Assembly: GCA_051004015.1 (NCBI GenBank)
Contig: JBPCKT010000067.1
Coordinates: forward strand, 1 to 17,856
Source of the DNA: SXOA01 sp051004015
GTDB taxonomy: Bacteria; Planctomycetota; Planctomycetia; Pirellulales; Pirellulaceae
DNA length: 17,856 nucleotides
Reading direction: 5' to 3'
Shown: piece by piece, positions 1 to 6,055 of the stretch
Layout of the letters: every line of letters begins with the position of its first letter
Numbering within the stretch: position 1 is the stretch's first letter
Program-made: the position numbers and the translations under genes
Notes under the pieces: generated by a model
Told to the model about the DNA's origin: nothing
Databases searched by the model: none
The model's input: the letters and a program-made list of their open reading frames with translations, nothing else

Positions 1-22
1 TGGGCAGGCTGGAAGCCTACCC
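1..22 (-). repeat. 22-nt palindromic repeat, copy 1, downstream of ubiD
   Basis: An imperfect inverted repeat with arms of 9 nt (AGCCT/AGGCT core, one mismatch) around a TCC triloop when read on the minus strand. An identical 22-nt copy lies at 17448-17469. Both copies start within about 15 nt after a stop codon and share the same orientation relative to the gene. It could act as a 3' mRNA hairpin or be a REP-like dispersed element. No T-run follows the stem, so a classical intrinsic terminator is not supported. Confidence 0.6.
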
Positions 23-32
23 CACCGCTGGA

Positions 33-1832
33 TCACAGCCACTTTGCCAGCGGCCCTCCGCGGGCGGCCATTGCGTCAATCTTCTTCGCAACGTCTTGGT
101 CCGGGACCAGTGGCGGCGCATGGTGCGGCTTGATGCGGGCGTCGATGAGCAGCGGGCCGGTGCAGCCCCAGTGCTTCTGTTCGGTGAACTCGCCGATGCC
201 GCTGATGTCCGCGGCGGGATTGCTGCGGGTGAATGTTACCCAGAGGAAGTTGCCGAGAGTGCGAGCGGTGAATTCGCTGTCGTCGACGAGGACGAGGAGG
301 GGGAGGGAAGAAGGCAGTAGGCAGTCGGCAGTAGGCAGAGGCTCCGTCCGCTGATCCGCTTCCACGGCGAGGACGCCGGGCAAACACAGCCGCGGATTCC
401 TAAAGCCCTCCGGCAGCCGCAAATCACTCGGCAGTTCAGTCGCCAGAGTGCGAATCGGCTTGCCCGCTGCGGCGATGACGACTTTGGAGCCCATGTTCAG
501 CCCGTCGCCGCTGTAGTCGAGGGTGTCGATGGTGGTGCGGGTGTGAAAGTGCAGGTCCCGCCCCCAGTCGACCCGTTCCAGCAGGTGCCGGAAGAAGGCC
601 GGGATGTCGTGCAGGTCGAGCCGCTCGTTATCGAATAGGTTCGTAATGAGTAGATATTTGGCGAGCGACATCTGCCCCTGTCCCAAAATTGCGCTGGCCT
701 GCGTCAAAAGCTCCTGCGGGCGGCCGGCGCTTTGATAGGGCGTATACCGCTCACTGCCGATGGCCAGGAGCAGCGGATGGACACCGGCCGCATCGACGGC
801 ATGAACCTCCCATACCCCGGGTATCACCGTGGGAATCACCGGTCCGGTCAGCTCATGGATGAGCCGGCCGAACGTCGTGTCTTCCTGCGGCGGCCGGCCG
901 ACAACGGTGAACGGCCAGACGGCATCTTCACGGCAATAGACTGTCTCGACCTTCAGCACGGGAAAGTCGTGAGCCAGGCTGTAATATCCCAGATGGTCGC
1001 CGAACGGCCCTTCCGGCAATTGCTTGCCCTGAATGACGGTGCCGCTGATGCAAAAGTCGGCGTCGGCATAGATCGGAAGCTCGTCGCCGCGGCCAATCAT
1101 GGGGATGCGGTGGCCGGCCAGCGCCCCGGCGAATGTCAGCTCGCTCATTCCTTCCGGCAACGGCATCACCGCGGCCAGCGTCATCGCCAGATGGCCCCCC
1201 ACAAAGATGTTCACCCGCAGCGGCCGGCCGGCTTGCACCGCGGCTGTGTGATGCACGCCGATGCCGCGATGAATCTGATAATGCAGTCCCACTTCCTCAT
1301 CCGGCCGGTACGAACCGCCGGAAAGCTGCACGCGGTACATCCCGAGGTTCGATTTCGCCAGGCCGGGCTGGGTGACGTCTTCCGTATAGACCTGCGGCAG
1401 CGTGATGAAGGCCCCGCCGTCGTTGGGCCAGGAGACGAGCTGCGGCAAATCGTGGATGCGAATCTGCTCCGCCAGAACCGGACCACGACTGACCCGCTTA
1501 GGCTGCATCCGCCAGGCGGTCAGCGGCGCGGAGAGATACCGCGCCGGACGGCGGAAGAAGGCGGCTGGGTCAATCTTCAATTCAATCGCCCGGCGGACCC
1601 GCTCGTAGGTGTGGCGGAACAGATACCGGGCCCGCTCCAGGGTGCCAAACAGGTTGCTCACCATCGGAAAGCGGCAGCCCTTCACGTTGGCGAAGAAGAT
1701 TGCCGGCCCGCCCGACTGATAAACCCGCCGCTGAATTTCCGCCGCCTCCAGTCGGGGGTCGATTTCCTCGTCGAGCCGCACGACATGCCCCGCCTTCTCC
1801 AGGTCGAGCAAATGGCGGTGAAGTGAAAACAT
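33..1832 (-). CDS. ubiD: UbiD family prenyl-FMN-dependent decarboxylase
   Basis: A 599-residue protein of the UbiD family, which removes the carboxyl group from aromatic or unsaturated acids using prenylated FMN made by a UbiX partner. In quinone synthesis the substrate is a prenylated hydroxybenzoate or a menaquinone precursor. The cofactor and metal-binding segment SNLGMYR is at 161-167, giving the catalytic Arg167. The acidic motif EGPFGDHLGYY starts at Glu274, with Asp279 in place of the second Glu, as is usual in true UbiD enzymes. The N-terminal region (about 20-60) and the C-terminal segment (about 515-580) also look typical. It is longer than the roughly 500-residue E. coli enzyme. 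No UbiX is in the window, so the exact substrate is unknown. A 7-bp tandem repeat lies in the codons for residues about 499-507. The ATG start lacks a clear Shine-Dalgarno site. Confidence 0.9.
   Translation of the reverse strand: MFSLHRHLLDLEKAGHVVRLDEEIDPRLEAAEIQRRVYQSGGPAIFFANVKGCRFPMVSNLFGTLERARYLFRHTYERVRRAIELKIDPAAFFRRPARYLSAPLTAWRMQPKRVSRGPVLAEQIRIHDLPQLVSWPNDGGAFITLPQVYTEDVTQPGLAKSNLGMYRVQLSGGSYRPDEEVGLHYQIHRGIGVHHTAAVQAGRPLRVNIFVGGHLAMTLAAVMPLPEGMSELTFAGALAGHRIPMIGRGDELPIYADADFCISGTVIQGKQLPEGPFGDHLGYYSLAHDFPVLKVETVYCREDAVWPFTVVGRPPQEDTTFGRLIHELTGPVIPTVIPGVWEVHAVDAAGVHPLLLAIGSERYTPYQSAGRPQELLTQASAILGQGQMSLAKYLLITNLFDNERLDLHDIPAFFRHLLERVDWGRDLHFHTRTTIDTLDYSGDGLNMGSKVVIAAAGKPIRTLATELPSDLRLPEGFRNPRLCLPGVLAVEADQRTEPLPTADCLLPSSLPLLVLVDDSEFTARTLGNFLWVTFTRSNPAADISGIGEFTEQKHWGCTGPLLIDARIKPHHAPPLVPDQDVAKKIDAMAARGGPLAKWL
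313..338 (+). repeat. Heptamer tandem repeat GGCAGTA inside ubiD
   Basis: About 3.7 direct copies of the 7-bp unit GGCAGTA (GGCAGTA, GGCAGTC, GGCAGTA, GGCAG) lie inside the ubiD coding sequence, where they encode roughly LPTADCLLP. Seven is not a multiple of three, so each copy is read in a different frame. A change in copy number not divisible by three would frameshift the gene. Confidence 0.7.
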
Positions 1833-1866
1833 GCGGGAGGATCAGAGAGATGATATGCTCATAGTA

Positions 1867-1889
1867 GTCCGCTCACTCCGTGAGCGGAC
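1867..1889. repeat. Perfect 10-bp stem palindrome with TCC loop
   Basis: GTCCGCTCAC, a TCC loop, then GTGAGCGGAC. It lies in the short divergent gap between the ubiD start and the next plus-strand ORF, and its right arm begins at the GTG that the longest reading of that ORF would use. The stem-TCC-stem form resembles the repeats at 1-22 and 17448-17469. Confidence 0.75.
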
Positions 1890-2431
1890 ATGCCGGCTAC
1901 TTTCCCATTTTGCCACGCCGCCGCCGGGCGGACTATCCGCTAGTGCCCGACAATCTTCTCCCATCTTCCGCGAATGAGGCCCGCTGGGCCGAGACCTGGC
2001 AGGAACTGGGCCAGGGCGCGCCAACTTTGGCCGGCCTCGCCCGGGTTTGCAGCCTGAGCATGGCAACTGGCGGGGATAAAAGCCTGGCACTCTCGCCGGA
2101 GGCGAAGGCCATCATGTTCGCGGCTCGCAAGCGGGCGGTAATTGAAGTGAAGGGAGCCAACCGGGCCTTCGATGCTCCCGGCCGCATGTTGGCCGTCTAT
2201 GTGGAAACGGAGCCCGACCGGACCCTCATTTTCCGCAGCCGCGAAGACCCGGTTGTGACTATTCGCTTCCTGGCCGGCTTTCGAGAACTCTGCGCGGCGG
2301 GACTGGTCATGCACCATATTTACCAGGAGTTTTCGCTCACCCGCGAGGGCGTGGACCTGGCCGCGACGGTTCGGGAGCCGGAGGTAGAATCCCTGCTGGG
2401 CTTGGCAACGGAGGTGGGACTCCACGAATAG
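1880..2431 (+). CDS. Hypothetical protein (start uncertain)
   Basis: An open frame of up to 183 codons in a family I do not recognise. The C-terminal 120 residues look like a genuine compact alpha/beta protein, with alternating hydrophobic strands (AVIEVKG, MLAVYVETE, RTLIFRS, VVTIRFLAGF) followed by helical segments. No transmembrane segment, signal peptide or Cys/His motif is visible. The GTG at 1880 lies within a palindrome, and the first 59 residues (Arg/Pro-rich, low similarity to a folded N-terminus) are poorly supported. An internal ATG at 2057 would give 124 residues, but neither start has a convincing ribosome-binding site. It stands alone, divergent from ubiD and followed by a separate promoter. 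Confidence 0.6.
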   Translation: MSGHAGYFPILPRRRRADYPLVPDNLLPSSANEARWAETWQELGQGAPTLAGLARVCSLSMATGGDKSLALSPEAKAIMFAARKRAVIEVKGANRAFDAPGRMLAVYVETEPDRTLIFRSREDPVVTIRFLAGFRELCAAGLVMHHIYQEFSLTREGVDLAATVREPEVESLLGLATEVGLHE

Positions 2432-2494
2432 TGAAGTTGCAACGTGTTTCTTTGCCCCATGATAAGGTGGTATCCACCGGAATAAAAACTACGC

Positions 2495-2526
2495 AGACTT
2501 TGTATTTTACCCTTTGCGCAAAGTCT
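2495..2526. repeat. 8-bp inverted repeat with a central palindrome
   Basis: AGACTTTG (2495-2502) and CAAAGTCT (2519-2526) form a perfect inverted repeat. The right side overlaps the self-complementary TTTGCGCAAA (2513-2522). It lies just upstream of the putative promoter of the small exported protein, so it could be an operator. No regulator gene is nearby to support this. Confidence 0.35.
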
Positions 2527-2532
2527 GGCATC

Positions 2533-2560
2533 TTGACGTAGCCTGTGCGACCCCTACATT
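2533..2560 (+). promoter_or_regulatory. Putative sigma-70-type promoter for the Cys-rich small protein
   Basis: TTGACG (2533-2538), a 16-bp spacer, and TACATT (2555-2560), about 80 bp before the ATG at 2643. A -35 box matching 5 of 6 consensus bases is unusual in this GC-rich DNA. The predicted leader is about 75 nt and contains a short GTCCC/GGGAC hairpin. Confidence 0.4.
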
Positions 2561-2642
2561 CACCCATCTGCGCGGCTTCATGGGAGAAGGTCCCACGGAG
2601 GGACGCGCAGGTTTGGAATGTTCTCTGAAAGGGTCCATGGAA

Positions 2643-2894
2643 ATGAAGTACCTGATTCTCGCTGTGGCGCTCGTCGCCTCTGTGGCAACTGCTGATTTTG
2701 CCGAAGCTCGCGGCCGTCGTGGCTGTTCTAGCTGTGGCGGATGCCCGGGTGGCGTTTGTGCGGTGCCTGCTGCTCCTGCTCAGAAGGGTTATGCGGAAGC
2801 CGCCAAGCCGGAGGCCGCCGTTGCCGCCGCCACCGTTCCTGCTCCGCAGACCACCACGGTTGCTACGTATCGCCGCCTCTTCCGCCGCCGTTAG
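2643..2894 (+). CDS. Small Cys/Gly-rich exported protein
   Basis: An 83-residue protein with a clear signal peptide (MKYLILAVALVASVATADFAEA, about residues 1-22), then a short Gly/Cys cluster RGRRGCSSCGGCPGGVC with four cysteines, then an Ala/Pro/Val-rich spacer and a strongly basic end, YRRLFRRR. The start at 2643 gives 9-nt spacing from GAAAGGG. An alternative ATG at 2637 would add two residues but leaves only 3 nt. The family is unknown to me. The cysteines could bind a metal or form disulfides after export, and the basic tail could bind an anionic surface. It has its own promoter-like site upstream and terminator-like hairpins downstream, so it is probably monocistronic. Confidence 0.75.
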   Translation: MKYLILAVALVASVATADFAEARGRRGCSSCGGCPGGVCAVPAAPAQKGYAEAAKPEAAVAAATVPAPQTTTVATYRRLFRRR

Positions 2895-2902
2895 AACTTG
2901 CT

Positions 2903-2958
2903 AGCAGCCCTTGGCTGCTTGTTTCGCAGGAGAGCGAGGGACCGACTCTCCTTTCTTT
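2903..2958 (+). terminator. Terminator-like hairpins after the small exported protein
   Basis: AGCAGCC-CTT-GGCTGCT (2903-2919), a 7-bp stem, is followed by TGTTTC. A second stem, GGAGAG (2929-2934) with CTCTCC (2946-2951), is followed at once by TTTCTTT. They come 8-60 nt after the TAG at 2892-2894, and the T-rich tracts face the plus strand. Confidence 0.5.
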
Positions 2959-2967
2959 ATGCGCCGG

Positions 2968-3825
2968 TCACTTCACGAGTCCTCGTAGCACCCGCAGGTT
3001 TACGACGTCCCACTCTTCCCCGGCAGCATTCTTCTCCTTAGCCGTTTCCAGGTACATGGGCACCGTGCGAAACCGCTTGTCCGCAAGCAGCATGCGGAAG
3101 GGCTCGAGGCCCAGCTCCCCTTCGCCGATGTGCTCGTGCCGGTCGACCCGGGAACCGAGATCGCGTTTGCTGTCGTTGAGGTGGAAGGCTTTGATGAGCC
3201 CGATGCCGACCGCCTGGTCGAACTGCTTCCAGGTGCTCTCGAATTCAGCCATCGTCCCCAGCGGATAGCCAGCGGCGAAGGCGTGGCAGGTATCAAAGCA
3301 GATGCCGAGGCGGCTTTTGTCCTTGACCCCGGTGAGCATCGCCCCGAGCTGCTCAAACTTCCAGCCCAAATTGCTCCCCTGGCCGGCGACGTTTTCCAGG
3401 AGAGGAATAGCCGCCAGTTCCTGCGTGCGGGCGGCGATTTCGTCGAGGGCCCGCACGATGAGAGCGATGCCCTCATCTTCCGTCGCCGTCGTGTGTGAAC
3501 CGGGATGTACAACCACGTAAGGAATGCCCAATTGCTCCGCGCGCTCGAGCTCCACCACCAAAGAGTCCACGCTCTTTCGCCACAGCTCCTCTACCGGCGA
3601 CGCCAGGTTGATGAGATAGGAGGCATGGGAGAGCGGATGCGTGATTTTTCGTTCCGCCAGCGCTCCTCGGAACTGATCCACCTCTTCCGCTGTGATTTCC
3701 TTAGCCCGCCACTGATTATTGTTCTTCGTAAATAGCTGCACGCAGTCGCAGCCCACCGCATGGGCCGAATCGACCGCCTTATAGTAACCTCCCGAAATGG
3801 AGAGATGAGAGCCGAGGATGGGCAT
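2968..3825 (-). CDS. nfo: Endonuclease IV (AP endonuclease)
   Basis: Deoxyribonuclease IV cleaves DNA 5' of abasic sites and removes 3' blocking groups in base-excision repair, using three zinc ions in a TIM barrel. With the ATG at 3825 the protein is 285 residues, the same length as E. coli Nfo. All nine zinc ligands are present: His67, His107 (HPGSH), Glu144 (LENVAGQG), Asp178 and His181 (FDTCHAFAAGY), His215 (FHLNDSK), Asp228 and His230 (DRHEHIGEG) and Glu260 (LET). The frame extends upstream to a TTG, but those 17 residues precede the conserved MPILGSHLS start and are unlikely to be used. It lies 58 nt downstream of the DUF1570-like gene on the same strand and may be cotranscribed. Confidence 0.95.
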   Translation of the reverse strand: MPILGSHLSISGGYYKAVDSAHAVGCDCVQLFTKNNNQWRAKEITAEEVDQFRGALAERKITHPLSHASYLINLASPVEELWRKSVDSLVVELERAEQLGIPYVVVHPGSHTTATEDEGIALIVRALDEIAARTQELAAIPLLENVAGQGSNLGWKFEQLGAMLTGVKDKSRLGICFDTCHAFAAGYPLGTMAEFESTWKQFDQAVGIGLIKAFHLNDSKRDLGSRVDRHEHIGEGELGLEPFRMLLADKRFRTVPMYLETAKEKNAAGEEWDVVNLRVLRGLVK

Positions 3826-3883
3826 GAATTTGCCGTCCGAAGTTTCAGAACAGAATTGCCGCAGCGTACGGGACAAACACAGA

Positions 3884-5035
3884 TTACTGCACGCTCCGCA
3901 TGTAGCGCAGGAATTCCGTGTCCAGCACGCTCAAATCGTTGCCGAAATGCTTTTTGAACATTGCCAGGCGGAACTCGGCCCCTTCCTCCACCAGTTGCGG
4001 CTGCTTGGCGAGTTCTTGGACGTAGTCGATGTACTTGGGCCCGCGGGTGCGGAGTAGAAAGTAGTTGAGCGCCCAGGCCTCGGCATAGGCGTCGGCCGCG
4101 GTGGTGGGGTCGCGAAAACGCTTGTCGTCGGAAAGGAGAGTGGTGAGGGACTCTTCAGGGCGGTCGCGGAGCAACTTGCGAAAGTTGAACAAGTTCACCC
4201 GGTTCACGCCGCCGATGTTTTTCCAGCCCTTCGCGCTTTGCAGATCGGGGGTTTCAAAATAGATGGCGATTCCCTCGCTGACCCAGAACGGGTTGTCGGC
4301 AAAGCGGGCTTCCAGGCCGCTGTTGTAAGCCAGTTGGTGGGTCGCCTCGTGGATGATGGTGGCCACGGTCCTTTCCGCCTCCGGCTGGGAGAGGATGGCG
4401 TTGATGCGTGCCGCCGAGTTGCGGTCTCCCTTAATTCGCAGCTCCTCGACACCCGTCAGGTCGTACATGTTGACCTGGTTCGACTGCAAGCTGTAGTAGC
4501 CGATGATCGACTTTGTCGCCTCGCCGAGCTCCCTGCGGGAATACTGGGCGTAAGATTCCTGGTTTTCGAAGACCAGGGCGATGAGGGGGAACTCCGGCTC
4601 GTGCAGCTCCAGCTTGCGGAACTTCCAGTAGGTGTAGAAGGCGTCAAAGAGTCGTTCGTAGAGGCCGCCGACCCATTTGGCGTAACCTGGCGACGTGTTG
4701 TAGCAAAAGACGTAGTGTTTGGTCTGATGGATTTTGAAGCCGGGCAAATCGCTGGTGAGCTTCTTCGCCAGTTCATCCTTGGTAAGCGGCTTGAAGGGCT
4801 TATCGTCCTTGCGGCGGGCGGCGATTTCTTCCTTGGGAAGCGGCCACAGCACGCCATCCCGCGTGAGCAGAAGAACGCCCCCGTCCTGAGCTTCGACTTC
4901 GATGCGGCCTTCCAGCTCGGTTCTCGTGCCGTTCTTGTCGATCGTGACGAAGTCGACGGCGAGAGCGGCTTGCGCACAACAAATTACGGCCAAAGCGGTT
5001 GAGATATGACGCGCAAGAGGTGGGAGAAAGGACAT
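3884..5035 (-). CDS. DUF1570-like exported zinc metallopeptidase
   Basis: A 383-residue protein with a signal peptide (about residues 1-26, cleavage near AALA-VDF). The metallopeptidase motif HEATH is at 229-233, with Glu254 in the following WVSEGIAIYFE segment, a gluzincin-type pattern. The N-terminal part after the signal (about 27-75) looks like a small beta domain. The architecture matches the DUF1570 family common in planctomycetes, whose substrates are not established. The frame runs open to 5122, but the ATG at 5035 places the signal peptide at the N-terminus, so I chose it. The gene is divergent from the UVR-motif protein, and nfo follows it on the same strand. Confidence 0.8.
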   Translation of the reverse strand: MSFLPPLARHISTALAVICCAQAALAVDFVTIDKNGTRTELEGRIEVEAQDGGVLLLTRDGVLWPLPKEEIAARRKDDKPFKPLTKDELAKKLTSDLPGFKIHQTKHYVFCYNTSPGYAKWVGGLYERLFDAFYTYWKFRKLELHEPEFPLIALVFENQESYAQYSRRELGEATKSIIGYYSLQSNQVNMYDLTGVEELRIKGDRNSAARINAILSQPEAERTVATIIHEATHQLAYNSGLEARFADNPFWVSEGIAIYFETPDLQSAKGWKNIGGVNRVNLFNFRKLLRDRPEESLTTLLSDDKRFRDPTTAADAYAEAWALNYFLLRTRGPKYIDYVQELAKQPQLVEEGAEFRLAMFKKHFGNDLSVLDTEFLRYMRSVQ

Positions 5036-5078
5036 AGGATTGAGAGACGGATGGCGAGTGTCAAACCCCTGCACCGTT

Positions 5079-5084
5079 AGTATA
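5079..5084 (-). promoter_or_regulatory. Possible -10 box upstream of the DUF1570-like gene
   Basis: TATACT on the minus strand, about 45 bp upstream of the ATG at 5035. No good -35 box is seen 16-18 bp upstream. If used, it would sit inside the longer reading of the ORF and would support the shorter start. Confidence 0.25.
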
Positions 5085-5240
5085 CACTCTCCCTCTTGAG
5101 CGTCGCGCGGCAGTCGTTTCACGAAACAAGGCTGGAGTTGCCGCTGGCCATGCTGTCAACCGTCCATTGCCCGAAGCACGCGATTTTTCCGAAGTCTGAA
5201 AAACGGCCAAATTCCAAGCCTGCACTTTGTGAAACCGCCT

Positions 5241-5249
5241 TGGTATAAT
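5241..5249 (+). promoter_or_regulatory. Extended -10 promoter element for the UVR-motif gene
   Basis: TGGTATAAT: a perfect TATAAT at 5244-5249, preceded by the TG of an extended -10 element, 57 bp upstream of the ATG at 5306. The -35 region is weak, as is usual for extended -10 promoters. Confidence 0.55.
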
Positions 5250-5305
5250 CCACTACGTACCTTGTAGAAATGCAACCATCCTGAGGACGGCTTTGCCGCC
5301 AGGTG

Positions 5306-6049
5306 ATGTCACGACGCGATAATATTGACCGCCTTTTGCGCGACTGGCCCTACGACCCTAGCGGAATCAGCGTCCGCAAAAAGAAAGGGACAGATGGCCG
5401 CGACGTGCTGCAAATGCGGCTGGATTTGGGCCTGCTTCAACTGGAAGTCAAGGGCCGGCCCGACGGCACGCGCCCGCACGGCTGCGAATCGTTCTACGAT
5501 TACCTCGTCCGCCGCACGCTCGACGACGGCAACGAATACACGATGACCGAGGAGGAGTGCGACGAGGCGGACCGGGAGTTCGGGCAGTACTATCACCGCC
5601 GCATCTGCTGGCTGGCCCTGCGGGACTTCACCCTGGCAATGGCCGACGCCCAGCACACCCTCAAGCTGATGGACTTCTGCCGCGAGCATTCGCCCGACGA
5701 GCAGTGGACGATGAGCCACGAGCAGTACCGCCCGTTCGTCATGTTCCACCGCACCCAGGCCGCCGCCCTGGCCGCCCTCGGGGACAAGGGGGCCGAAGCC
5801 GCCGTCGAGGAGCTTAACAAGGGGCTCGACGAGATCAAGCAGGTCTTCGTCGACTACGAAGCCGAGGAAGAGTTTGACGACGACGAGCTCGTCAGCCGCC
5901 TGATGGAGCTGCGCGAATCGCTGCGGCAGCACTTCCACGTCGGCCGCACGCTGCAAGAGCAACTGTCCGATGCGGTCGCGGGAGAAAAATACGAGCTGGC
6001 TGCCCAGATCCGCGACGAGCTCAATCGGCGGAACACGCGGGCGCGATAA
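5306..6049 (+). CDS. UvrB/UvrC-motif protein
   Basis: A 247-residue soluble protein. Its C-terminus (about 213-243) carries a UVR motif, LQEQLSDAVAGEKYELAAQI and following residues, the helical hairpin by which UvrB and UvrC contact each other and which also occurs in some regulatory proteins. The N-terminal half has no nuclease or helicase motif. It begins with a compact alpha/beta region containing RLDLGLLQLEVKGRPDGTRPHG, and the middle is helical and acidic (YEAEEEFDDDEL). I chose the ATG at 5306 over the overlapping GTG at 5303. Ribosome binding may use AGGTG immediately upstream, or GAGGACGG farther away. The function is unknown; a role in repair or protein-protein contact is inferred only from the motif. 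Its stop is 6 nt from that of the convergent ATPase gene. Confidence 0.8.
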   Translation: MSRRDNIDRLLRDWPYDPSGISVRKKKGTDGRDVLQMRLDLGLLQLEVKGRPDGTRPHGCESFYDYLVRRTLDDGNEYTMTEEECDEADREFGQYYHRRICWLALRDFTLAMADAQHTLKLMDFCREHSPDEQWTMSHEQYRPFVMFHRTQAAALAALGDKGAEAAVEELNKGLDEIKQVFVDYEAEEEFDDDELVSRLMELRESLRQHFHVGRTLQEQLSDAVAGEKYELAAQIRDELNRRNTRAR

Positions 6050-6055
6050 CCGCCC

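Noticed and set aside
732..1826. A 364-codon open frame on the plus strand
   Set aside because: It is the antisense shadow of ubiD. The minus-strand frame has clear UbiD motifs, while this one is a low-quality His/Arg/Gly-rich translation.
3826..3876. An N-terminal extension of endonuclease IV from a TTG
   Set aside because: It adds 17 residues before the conserved start. The ATG at 3825 gives the exact family length.
5036..5122. An N-terminal extension of the DUF1570-like protein
   Set aside because: It would bury the signal peptide 29 residues inside the protein and overlap the promoter region.
6039..6055. GGGCG/CGCCC hairpin between the convergent stops as a bidirectional terminator
   Set aside because: Only a 5-bp stem without T-tracts on either side. 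The two stops are just 6 nt apart, and nothing here stands out as a terminator.
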